From assembly GCA_034509495.1 (NCBI GenBank), contig CM067506.1, forward strand, positions 17,807,328-17,871,327: 64,000 nucleotides of DNA, written 5' to 3'. Numbering within the stretch: the stretch's first letter is position 1; every line of letters starts with the position of its first letter. The notes beneath the pieces are model-generated. The model saw only the letters and a list, made by a program, of their open reading frames with translations. It was not told where the DNA came from and did not search any database. Source of the stretch: Acestrorhynchus altus (taxonomy: Eukaryota; Chordata; Actinopteri; Characiformes; Acestrorhynchidae). Of the stretch, positions 13,788-23,839 are shown in pieces. Both the position numbers and the translations under genes were made by a program.

Positions 13788-14240
13788 ACTATTTGGACAA
13801 ATGTATTGGGACATTGACTCATTTATTAATTCTTCTGATATCAAGGCTATTAAGTAGTTTATCCTGCATTTGTTTAAGCAAGTATCTACTGTACAGGGAA
13901 TACTTTCTAATAGATTTTTGGAGCATTGCTGTGAGGATTTGATTTTATTCAGTGAGATTAGCATTAGTGAGGCCTAGATATTGGATGATCGCCATCCCAG
14001 CTCCTACCTAAAGTATTGGCTGGCACACCATTATTCCAGAGAACACATTTCCACTGCTCCACAGCTCAATGCTGGAGACTTATACTCCCGTAGCCCACAC
14101 CTGGCATTAGGTATGGTGCCAATAGGTTCTTTTGTAACTGCTCCAGAGAGTACTATTCTACTGACAATACTTCTGTACAGACTTGACAAGCTTGTACATC
14201 TGCATATCTGAGTTGCTGAATGCATTCATTAGCAGGGGCA
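13788..14240 (+). mobile_element. MITE with CACTATxTGGACAAA terminus
   Basis: It starts CACTATTTGGACAAATG then TATTGGGACA, a terminus I know from an abundant teleost non-autonomous Tc1-related family. Interior family signatures include TTGGAGCATTGCTGTGAGGA and GGTGCCAATAGGTTC. The right terminus is missing where the SINE begins. Related fragments occur at 31290-31620, 38640-38780 and 48366-48465. Confidence 0.65.
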
Positions 14241-14450
14241 CTAGGAGGGTGAAGACAAGCACATGCTTCTTCCAACACATATACATAAGTAAGGCACCGC
14301 TTCTTTTCAAACTCCATCATTACATCATTGCTGGGCAAACAATGTGTTCAAAAGAAAGGGCTGGGTCCCCTGATCCGAAACAGAGAGCACGCAATCTACC
14401 CACTCAAAGAGAGCATTGTCCATTGCCAATGGCAAGCATCATTAGACTGC
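14240..14450 (-). repeat. tRNA-derived SINE copy, reverse orientation
   Basis: Shares GAAGACAAGCACATGC and CATCATTGCTGGGCA with the copies at 53700-53960 and (reverse complemented) 57000-57310. It sits exactly where the MITE at 13788 is interrupted, which suggests nested insertion. Confidence 0.55.
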
Positions 14451-15224
14451 TGAGCCACTTTAAATGTCATTTGTTTCAGTGATACCATTTTACAAAAAAC
14501 ATTTATGCAAATAATATATGTGTGATGCATGTGAAGAAGTTGAGGTAAAGATACTTTACCAGCATCTGGAACCTACATTTTTTTTTCTGTGGCATCCTAA
14601 ATGCATATCACAATCTCTTTTGCACAATTTCAGATTTAAAATATCCCCAGGATCTCAAACAGTCTGCCAGTCATGGTTCTCTCTGCAGCCTTCAACTCCA
14701 TCAACCTCACCAACAGTACTCCTTTCTCCCCTGTCCAGCACTACAGTCCTACTGGAAGAGTGTTCGTCTGGCTGTCAGGATACTTATGTCTATATGATAT
14801 AACTTCCATTATACCTCTGTGTTACCAGATCAGTGGTAGACTATCAGGATTGAGTGAGCGCATCTGATTTCCTGTGCTAGTATGATGATTGTGTGTAATG
14901 CATTTTATTGTATCATTGAAGAAAATCATCACAGTGGCTTAGAAATCTAATGCAGTGTTATTTGTGATTTACTGCATAACAAACAACATTGAACGGCAGT
15001 TTTAGGACTGAATGTACCTTTAAGAGCAGATGTCCTCCTCCTTAGGACATTCAGTTTAAAATGAAATGTGTCTGAAAACTGATGAACAGAATTTCATCTA
15101 TTAAAACATGAAAAGGACACGGAATCAAATATAAGCCTTGGATTTGCAATAAAAATGTAAACTAATTCCTGTATTTATCCACTAGTCTTAAAGCTGTCCA
15201 TGTCATCTGTGTAAATATAGACCA

Positions 15225-15345
15225 CTATAAATAGCCCTTTGAATACAAGTCCCACACAGCTAGCAGCTGCCCTGTGACCAGGCGGACCCTCACCATAATA
15301 CACCACTCTGTTCACCACGGGATCAGCTCTTCTGGACTTGTTAAG
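15225..15345 (+). promoter_or_regulatory. yipf7: yipf7 core promoter and noncoding first exon
   Basis: CTATAAATAG at 15225-15234 fits both a TATA box and the MEF2 consensus YTAWWWWTAR. About 110 bases on, TTAAG|GTATTT at 15345/15346 is a usable splice donor. A matching acceptor TTTTTAG|A at 15506 lies one base before the yipf7 ATG. A CAGCTG E-box lies near 15266. A muscle-type promoter would suit YIPF7, which I recall as muscle-enriched in mammals; that link is inference. Confidence 0.55.
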
Positions 15346-15373
15346 GTATTTACATTAGATTTAGGGTAACATT

Positions 15374-15401
15374 TGTGTGTGTGTGTGTGTGTGTGTGTGT
15401 A
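15374..15401. repeat. (TG)n microsatellite
   Basis: About 14 uninterrupted TG units in the first yipf7 intron. Confidence 0.95.
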
Positions 15402-15507
15402 TAGAAAACACTTAGTGTAGAATGATAGATTGTGTATTTGCTGTTTGTTGCAGTTCAGCACTGTTTTTCCACGAGTAACATGAGGTATCTTTTGTGTTGT
15501 TTTTAGA

Positions 15508-18500
15508 ATGGGGGACTTCCAGAAATTGGATCAAGACTTCTACCAGTCTGAATATTACTTTGATACCCAGGGGCAGGAGGCCTATGGCTATGACCCTGCT
15601 GCATATACTGGCTCAGATTATCATGACATGTAAGAATTTTTCTATTTGCCATGTTATGCACTAGAAATGAATGCTAAGTTAAATGAAATGAAAGTTAAAG
15701 TAAAAAATAAAGTTATTTTTGATGAAAATTACCACTTACATGCTTCTATTCTATGGTGGTATGGTGGTACGTCCCTTTGATCCACAGCTTCAAAACATTG
15801 GCCTTAGAGCACTCCTGTCTTTGCCAAAAAAATGCATTTATTGAAGACAGTCACACATGCCAGATATTGCTATTTTCAGGAGATCCTGAAATTTCCTTCA
15901 TTTCAAATGTAAAAATTAACAGAATTTAAATATTTGTATAAATTTGACCAAAAAGAGAGATAGTTAAGTGTGGTGCTTGTTCAACCATTTAAAATTCATC
16001 CTTGTGCAAAGATACTTTTTGGAAAACCAGCCCTGATGTGTTTGATAAGGAAGAACCAGGACCACTGCATTAATGGATGGGGTATAAGATGGGAAATACA
16101 GTGCATCCAAAAAGTATTCACAGTGCTTCACTTTTTGCACATTTTAATATGTTAAAGCCTTATTCCAAAATGGATAAAATTCATTTCCCCCCTAAAAATT
16201 CTACACACAATACCCCACTACGACAAAGTGAGAAACATTTGTTTGAAATCTTTGCAAATGTATTAAAAATAAAACACAAAAATACATAAGTATTTATAAC
16301 CTTTGGCAGCAATTACCGTCTTTTTGAGTCTGATACTATAAGCTTGGCACCTGTTTCTGGGAAGTTTCTCCCATTCTTCTTTGCAGAACCTCTAAAGTTC
16401 TATCAGATTTGATGGGGGACTGTTGGTTTATGGTCATTTTTAGATATCTCCAGTTCGATCAGATTCAACTGTTGGTTCTGAGTGTGCCATTCAGGGACAT
16501 TCAAAGAGTGCTCTGGAGCAGGTTATCAAGGATGTCTCTGTACATTGTTGCACTCATCTTTCCCTATACTCTGACCAGTCTCCCAGTTCCTGCTGCAGAG
16601 GAACATCCACACAGTGTGATGCTGCCACCACCATGCTTCACTGTAGGCATGTTATTTCCTCCTGACATGAAGCTTGGCATTGTTTGTTTCATCAGACCAG
16701 ATCATTTTGTTTCTCATGGTCAGAGAGTCCATTAGGTGCCTTATGGCAAACACCAGATGGAGCGTCATGAGCCTTTTACTAAGGAGTGGCTTCCGTCTGG
16801 CCACTCTACCATACAGGCCTGATTGACAGTGTCGTGGCAAAGGCTCTGAATACTTGTACATGTAATATTTTTATGTTTTTGGCAGAGATAATGCAGCACC
16901 TTGTTATGCCCCATCAACTGATCCACCTTACACTGGGCAGGTATTCCAGCCTGTAGCTCCTCCTGGGGCTCCTGAATCTACAAACTCTTTTGAAGAAGAG
17001 CCCCCACTGTTAGAGGGTAAGCCACATCAGTGTCACTATTTTGCTTCAAATGTTACGTAGAGTGGAAACCTGTATTTACCTTGGAAAAGTTAAATAAAGA
17101 GAGTAAATAAAGAGGTACATTGATATACCATGACCCTTAAGCTCTTCATTGAAAACAAAGAATCTGGCTCTACTGAACAAGAGCTGTAAACTGGACCAGA
17201 GCCCCCAAACTGTTAGATAACAGTTTTTTATTTCTACCACAAATGTACTTACTGCCCTAAGAATTTTTCCCAGAATAGTCATTACTAACACTAACAATTT
17301 GCTTAGATATTGGAAAAAACCTTTGGTTCAGCAAACCAGACCTCAGGACTAAAGGCTCCAGGAAGGTTAACCTGTAACCTTATAGAAATAACTTTACAGG
17401 AATCCTCTGAAAATGTGTGATGTAATAATAGTGGTGGTCTCACAATATGATCATAATATTTCTTACACAACATTTTCAGTTACACAAAAATTAATATTAT
17501 GGAAACACCAGAAATAACTTTCTCAATACTAAACTTTTAAAAGAAGAAATAAATAAGTGAATGTAAAACAGAACAAAGCTTAAAATAAAAACTGGACAGA
17601 TGGAATGATCTACGAACTAAAATTGTAACATTCAGGACGTTCACGTAACATTTTGTGAATCCAAATATGTCGGCTAAGAGCGAGCATGCATCTGTGCTTG
17701 GCTAAAAGCTTAACCTAACTTGGAGAACTATCAGCAGGAAAAGCACCGCTTGTGGAAGTGCCACTCGGGGAAGCGACACAGGTGACCATTTTAGGTTAGA
17801 AGCTAATCACCTTTAAGACTTCTTTCTCTCTTCCTACTCAGAGAGAACACTAACACTATCTGGTAAGATTTAGAAATGACCAAACTCATATACTTATCGT
17901 TTATACATCAAAGAACAGCTTCAAATATATATGTGTAAATATACCCAATGAATGCATTCTATGGTACCTTTCAAGGGAGAAAGCTGAATGGATGAACAAT
18001 GCACATTACCTCACATATCTCATCAGAGTTGGGCATTAACTTTGATCACATCTGGCAGAAGACTCTGACGGTGTTGAACCCCATGAAGCCAGCAGATGGA
18101 AGCATTATGAATGAGACTGACCTAACTGGGCCTGTTCTTTTCTGCATTGCTTTGGGGATCACACTTTTAATGGTACACTAACATTTTAACCATTTGGTTT
18201 CATAACAAATAAATAATATACATTAAATAATGGTGAGTTAAGTTGTTTTTTTAGAATTTATGTTTTTTTTTTTAATCTCTGCAGGCAGGGAAGGCCCATT
18301 TCGGTTATGTGTATGGCATCAGTGCACTGGGTTGTCTTGGCATGTACACACTCCTGAATCTGATGAGTGCATACACCATATCCTATGGATGCGTTGCCAG
18401 TGTATTAGGATATTGCCTGCTGCCAATGGTGGCACTCTCTGCCTTTGCTGTTGTTTACTCTCTACAGTGAGTATCTACCACCACAACAGGAATTAAAGCT

Positions 18501-18830
18501 TCTTCTCATGCTTGGAATCTAAATCTGAACAGTTGGTATAATCTTTGTAGTTCAGAATGTTCAGCTCCCTTTTCATTAAGCATTCAGGATTTCTGCTATT
18601 GTTTCTGAATGGATTATCCAGATTCTTGGCTCATATGTAATTTGTTGGTTCTGTTGTGTGTGTCCAGAGGACTGTTGGGAACATTGCTGGCGCTGATTGT
18701 GATTGGCTGGTGCAGTCTGTCTGCCTCAAAAATCTTCAGCTCAACTCTGGATATGGGTGGTCAGCAGCTGCTGGTGGCTTATCCCTGTGCTTTGCTTTAT
18801 GGAGTCTTCGCCTTGCTCACCGTGTTCTGA
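15508..18830 (+). CDS. yipf7: Yip1 domain family member 7 (YIPF5/7 family)
   Basis: Multi-span Golgi/ER-exit protein of the Yip1 family, which binds Rab GTPases through partner proteins and acts in vesicle traffic. Coding exons 15508-15629, 16886-17016, 18027-18172, 18285-18466 and 18668-18830 total 744 nt, giving 247 residues, close to the family length. The N terminus is acidic and Tyr-rich (MGDFQKLDQDFYQSEYYFD). Then EEEPPLLEELGINFDHIWQK, the family hallmark, and about five hydrophobic spans from residue 110 on. LNPMKPADGSIMNETDLTGP and the end FALLTVF agree with YIPF7 better than with YIPF5, which reads LHPLKVADGS and ends FALISVF. The intron before exon 2 is occupied by a Tc1 relic that runs up to the acceptor. 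Confidence 0.93.
16097..16880 (-). mobile_element. Degenerate Tc1/mariner element, antisense, in yipf7 intron
   Basis: It opens CAGTGCATCCAAAAAGTATT, the terminus of a common fish Tc1-like family, then TTTGGCAGCAATTACC, the reverse complement of transposase coding sequence (CCACCACCATGCTTCACTGT corresponds to VKHGGG), and GGCTCTGAATACTTGTACATG near 16848. Internal deletions and stops make it non-functional. Its right edge lies within about 10 bases of the yipf7 exon at 16886. Confidence 0.85.
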
Positions 18831-19164
18831 TTGTTAACATGAAGATCGATAGGCACTTTGTCAGTGAGATCAGTGCTCATACTTTTACAGACCCTTTGCC
18901 CTGCTCACCATCTTCTGATCAACTATGTGAAGAAGCATCAGCAATCTGTTAGTGAGACCACAATTCAAAGGTGAATGGTTTCTACCATGTTAAAAAAAAT
19001 TAGGCTGGATGATTCATGAACCTGTAGTGTAACAGATGTCAGTCAAAAAAGAGACATTTAAAAACATTTGAAAGTGGAGATCAAAGTTCTCTAACTGTGA
19101 TCTTAAATCTAATCAGAGCAAATTCAAAATGGGGTTCCATCCATTACATATTGGATTCATATTG

Positions 19165-19345
19165 AGCAAAGGTCATTGACCCTACTCCTGGAGAGCTGCC
19201 TTCCTACAGACTTTAGATTCATCGACCCCACCTGTTCCAACTAAATACTGCCTTCAGAAGTTATTGTTTGGCTGAATGGGGTCAGATAGATATGGGTTGG
19301 AGCAGGAATGTAGCTCTCCAGGAACAAGCCTGGTGACCCCTCATT
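19165..19345. mobile_element. Short MITE-like inverted repeat in the yipf7 3' region
   Basis: CTCCTGGAGAGCTGCCTTCCT at the left pairs with the reverse complement of GGAATGTAGCTCTCCAGGAA at the right. About 180 bases span, with no ORF. Same GGTCCTGGAG-type family as elements at 11217, 35960 and 43858. Confidence 0.55.
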
Positions 19346-20022
19346 TTTGAGCAGCACGAAACTGGCCAAATTCACCAAAATGCTTGCTGGTATCACTGCA
19401 GTACCAAACTGTAATATCAAATAATCCTGCACCTAATCAGCCTGAATTAGACCTGCCATATTATTAAGCAGCTTACATTTGTAATGATATTATATCCATA
19501 TTTAGCTATGGGATTATGGTTTAATTCAAGAACATCTTAGAACCCGCAATACCTTAATAAATGCAGATTTTGTTTAGTTGTTTGGACTTTTTTTGACATG
19601 CTTAAAATGGGAGCTTTGAGCTTAATTTTCCTGATATTTGTCTTTTATTTTGACAAGTAATGAATTAAAACTACTGAAGTATCTCTTCAACACCACTTTA
19701 TAAAATTGCTTCCAAGCAGGCATACATACATACATATTTTTTACAGTGTACTGCAGTTCCTTTTTATTAATCTTACTGAATGTTCTTTTTATTTGCTTGT
19801 GCAGTGTGTACTACCTGTAGAGTATATAATGCTTAATCTTTCATGTTATATTGTCACACATATTATAAAGGGCTATTGTTTGTACTTTCTTTACTGTCTG
19901 TAGAAACTTTGGAAGTAATAATTACCTTGTTTGTACTTAAACTACTGGTTACAATATATAACACTGTTTTTTCATATAAATCATAAAACTGCTTGCATGT
20001 CAAGGGGCAGGTCTTTCTCCTT

Positions 20023-20028
20023 AATAAA
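20023..20028 (+). terminator. yipf7: yipf7 polyadenylation signal AATAAA
   Basis: AATAAA followed by a T-rich tract, about 1.2 kb after the yipf7 stop. No earlier hexamer in the 3' flank looked as good, apart from an AATAAA near 19556 (CTTAATAAATGC), which could be an alternative site. Confidence 0.5.
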
Positions 20029-20184
20029 TGTTTTTTAAATGTTTTATAGCTACTTTATGATATGAACTTTCCTGCCTTGACCTTACTTGCACCTGTTACG
20101 TCTTGCCATTACCCTTGGATGCATGACCTTAGACCAAGTCAGATATCAGTCTTGGACCTGACGATTGTCAGGTGGTCAGATTCT

Positions 20185-20185
20185 C

Positions 20186-20271
<86 letters not shown>

Positions 20272-20288
20272 ATTCCTCTCTCTCTTGC
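20185..20288. repeat. (CT)n microsatellite
   Basis: About 100 bases of CT repeat with rare interruptions (CTGT, CTATTC). The serine/leucine ORFs over it are artefacts. Confidence 0.95.
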
Positions 20289-22249
20289 TCTCTTATCCAC
20301 CCCATCCCTACCAAGCACTTAATTATGCAGGAGAAAATGAGCTCTTTGACCTTCTGATCTTATTAATAATTGAATATATACATGTGAAGCTGGCAAGCAC
20401 CAAAACATCCTTGCAAGGTTAGTTGTAAATTTATTATTATAAACATTAATCTGTGCTTACAAAAATATCAAAAAAATGCTCTAAATTATTTGTTCACATA
20501 CAGCAATGAAACATTCTCTATAGACTTCATAAAAAACTAGCTAAAATATTTTGCACTTCATAAAAAGCAACAGAAGAAATAGATAAAAAATTAATTTCTT
20601 AACACACTGTTTGCCAATTACTAAAGGTGCAACAATACATATTTGAACAACATATTAACATTAACATACAAAATTGAAAATTTGGGTTTAAATATTGTGG
20701 TTAAAATGTGATGCAAAGAAAATATTGATACAAAGGACATATTTACAGTATTATTCTACAAATATACAGTATGTGTAGGGCATTAAATGCAAGAGTTAAT
20801 GGCTATGTGTATCTTAAAACTCGTGAATGCTAAAAATGTGTTTGTCATATCAATAGACAGTTAACTGTAAACATACATGAAAATCTGATAAGCTTGTATG
20901 TTCATATAGACCTACTGCATTAATCACACAACACTCCTTTAATGTAATTCATCAACCAAAAACATTTTCTATTATTATTCTTTTCTATGTTCTTCAAGTT
21001 CTATTCAAAAACTCAGGAATTCCCAAAACATTATGTTCAAAGCAACTGACAGCCCAGCCCAAACACTCATAGGCCCTGCTTATCATATGGGCCCTTGGCC
21101 TCTTTGTCACTATTCCAGATGTGACCGTTTGCTCAACTCTGCCATGCTTTATGTTGATGCAGAGATCTTGGCAGGCAGAGGTTCATGGTCTCTTTGGCTT
21201 GGGTCCATGCCGAGAGCCCTTAGGACAAAAAAGGGAAAGTAGTCTTGATTTGCAAAATGCAATAAAAATATTTAGTCAATGTATATTTACTTATTATTGA
21301 TCATAATAGTGCTTTGCCTATTCACTAGTGATATACTCAGTCAATAGATTACTCTACAGTCCTCAACCCAAACCATCATTATCTTACCTGGAAATCTGCA
21401 GAGAACTGCAGACTGGCTTTGCTAACAGAACATCATTTATATCAGTTGACTTTTGCTTTACTTGACGCCAGCGTACTGATATACACAACCTTAAAGACTC
21501 TGTGAGTCTGTGTACATTCTGAATAGCACCATATTGTTCTTTTGGATGTGATGTCACAGATTTAACGATTTTTAGATGATGTTCAGCAATGATTATGACC
21601 TCATATCTAGTATTGGTCAATTTTCACTCTGCTATCATCAAGTGAAAGGAACCAAAGCAGCTCTCTGGAATGGTAAAGGTAAAGTAAAGGGATGAGATCC
21701 CTAAAGGGCAATTCCAAGACTGGGATGACATCTGCATTCTAACTCATCAAAATGCAACTATATTATTTATACATTAATAAATGTAATAACTGTAGAAGAA
21801 CAATACCAGTAACAGCAGATTTTAAAAGCTGCTATCCAAATACTCTTCCATTCTTATAGTGATGTTTGCTGCACTTCATCCAATTACACAGGACTGAATT
21901 ATTTCTCTGTTACACTGACAAAATGTTAAATCCATAGCAAATATATGGTTAAAAATAATATTATAACAGTGAAAATATAATGTCTCCCTTTGACTGTCTC
22001 TGTTCACGGGAAGCCTTTGTTTATGGATTATCTCATCCTTCAATAAAGAGAGTCACTCAGCTTACTGGTTATGAAATAATGGAGAAACCACAGATGTGAA
22101 GATCCTGTTTTTGAGGCAGTACTGGACCAAATGCAACAACCCCTAGCCCCCCACTTCTATTTTATCAGTGATTTTAAATGTTTTTGAAACCATATTTTGA
22201 CTTTCAGTTTTGAGTATTTTGTTCTCTCCCCTTGAAAGAGATGATACCC

Positions 22250-22252
<3 letters not shown>
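20289..22252. other. Intergenic, mostly AT-rich; one weak candidate exon pair
   Basis: No recognised gene. It was searched by eye on the minus strand for grxcr1 exons 2-4 (glutaredoxin fold and Cys-rich zinc-finger-like tail) and none was found. Only the possible exon pair at 21149-21422 stands out. Confidence 0.6.
21149..21422 (-). other. Possible two-exon minus-strand transcript end, product unknown
   Basis: On the minus strand TTCCAG|GTAAGAT makes a strong donor at 21388/21387. About 170 bases on, a pyrimidine-rich tract ends in CCTAAG at 21219, a good acceptor. The joined frames give only short peptides (one ends in a stop near 21149), and no family is recognised. It could be a noncoding RNA, an untranslated grxcr1 exon, or chance. 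Confidence 0.2.

Positions 22253-22316
<64 letters not shown>
22253..22316. repeat. (TG)n microsatellite
   Basis: About 32 perfect TG units. The long Cys/Val and His/Thr ORFs are artefacts of the repeat. Confidence 0.97.
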
Positions 22317-22319
<3 letters not shown>

Positions 22320-22939
22320 CCAGTCTGCCATGAATATTTGTATGTTTTTCCAGAGAACAGAGCCAGGGTCAGGTGAGACAGTAGTTACAGTAATAGACTA
22401 AAGGCTGAAGGAAACACATCTGTATGTTGTGGTAATTCCTGCTTTTAGTTCTTTATATCAAAGCAGATAATGAGAAAAGCAGCAACTACCATGGGAGGAA
22501 TTTTAGATGAAAATAATATAAAATGAAAAAACCTCATTCACAGTTCATCTCATCTAATGATCTCATCGTGTGTTTGTTTTGTTATATCTGTCAGTTGGCT
22601 GGGATTATTAGTTCAAAGGTAAAGTGTGCATTTTCCTCTGATCCTATATCCTGTGGCCCCTGGCTACAAAATGACCTCTCCCTCAGAGGACAGATGGAGC
22701 AGTAACACAGAAAGGGTCAGCAGTTTAAATGAGTTCTTCTGACACCTCAGAGACGGTCTGTTTTGGTATTAACAGCCTTAAAGACAGGACGGCACAGCTG
22801 GATAACCACTGGGTTTATTACAGTCTGCTGTGCAGAAAAGTTGGCCCTGGTCTTGGAGGCACCCCTGCCCTGCCCTGTCCTCCTGGGTGCCTCCAGGACC
22901 CGAGCCGCTCCATTCGTCCCTCTCCATCTTCACACTCAC

Positions 22940-23302
22940 CCCGTAAACTTTGGCCAGCGAGTTGAAGAGCATCTGCCCGGCGCTCACTTTGTCCCGGACC
23001 CCGCGCACGGTGCCGTTCTTGCTGCGGATGGCGACGCGTTTGCCGGTGAAGAGCAGCAGGTCGTCGCGCTCGCTCTCGCTGTCGTCGGCGCGCGCTCCCG
23101 CCGCGGCGCTGAGGTGGCTGTTGGCCTCGCTGGCGGCGGGTGAGGGCGCGCGCTCGGGCTCGGAGCTGCCCGCGGTGTCTGAGTCCGCAGGGTCCTCAAA
23201 CGGCTCCTCCCGAAACACCTCCGCCAGCACGCGCCCGGAGCGCGCGGACGCCACGCGGAACCGAACCCTGCGCTGCATGCGGCTCCCGGTCTCCCCGTCC
23301 AT
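22940..23302 (-). CDS. grxcr1: GRXCR1 first coding exon (solitary)
   Basis: GRXCR1 is a glutaredoxin-domain, cysteine-rich protein of hair-cell stereocilia; loss causes deafness in mammals. The exon begins with ATG at 23302 and reads VRFRVASARSGRVLAEVF, then an acidic Ser/Glu-rich linker, then SKNGTVRGVRDKVSAGQ and LFNSLAKVYG. The flanking blocks match human VRFRIASSHSGRVLKEVY and SKNGTVRGVKYKVSAGQ. The frame stays open to a strong donor G|GTGAGT at 22940/22939, as in the human exon 1. The exon is CpG-rich, unlike its surroundings. The glutaredoxin and Cys-rich exons, expected at lower coordinates, are not visible before yipf7. A more internal ATG at 23278 (MQRRVRF) could also serve. Confidence 0.85.
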
Positions 23303-23337
23303 CAGCAGAAAAACACCCGAACTACACCATTCTCACC

Positions 23338-23343
23338 TGTGTG

Positions 23344-23410
<67 letters not shown>

Positions 23411-23448
23411 GAGAGAGAGAGAGAGAGAGAGTGTGAGAAAGAGAGAGA

Positions 23449-23482
<34 letters not shown>

Positions 23483-23563
23483 CAGACACACAGAGAGAGA
23501 GAGAGAGAGAGAGTGTGTTTGTGTGTGTGTGAGAGAGAGCGAGAGAGACACACACACACACAT

Positions 23564-23650
<87 letters not shown>

Positions 23651-23660
23651 CAGAGAGAGA
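23338..23660. repeat. Composite (TG)n/(GA)n simple sequence beside grxcr1 start
   Basis: About 320 bases alternating TG and GA tracts with CA blocks, starting 36 bases upstream of the grxcr1 ATG. All ORFs within are artefacts. Confidence 0.95.
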
Positions 23661-23839
23661 GGTGTCAAGTTGACACTGAATGTGTTAATATTGAATGAAG
23701 CTGATCCATGGAGACACTGAAAACAGACTGAACAGGCCTGATCATACAGTTATTATTCATTATTACATAAACCACATCCGGAAGTATAAACATACCTGTT
23801 AATATAAGATCCCAGTAGACAGTGCTGGTCAGAGCACAA

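Larger units (their letters stand above)
13240..15200. other. alms1-yipf7 intergenic region, repeat-filled
   Basis: No gene recognised. It holds a Tc1-type MITE (13788-14240), a SINE copy abutting it (14240-14450), and unassigned AT-rich DNA. ORFs at 14518-14867 have no recognisable product. Confidence 0.7.

Noticed and set aside
14518..14867. ORFs resembling a short secreted or LINE-like protein between alms1 and yipf7.
   Set aside because: No recognisable domain; AT-rich repeat-filled DNA without splice or promoter support.
22778..22939. Continuation of the grxcr1 ORF past VYG into a Gly/Gln-rich tail.
   Set aside because: A consensus GTGAGT donor sits at 22939 where family homology stops; the tail is intron.
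22143..23668. Long ORFs of His-Thr, Cys-Val, Ser-Leu or Arg-Glu dipeptides on both strands.
   Set aside because: They are translations of (TG)n, (CA)n, (GA)n and (CT)n microsatellites, also at 20.2, 30.6, 40.8, 41.7 and 50.2 kb.
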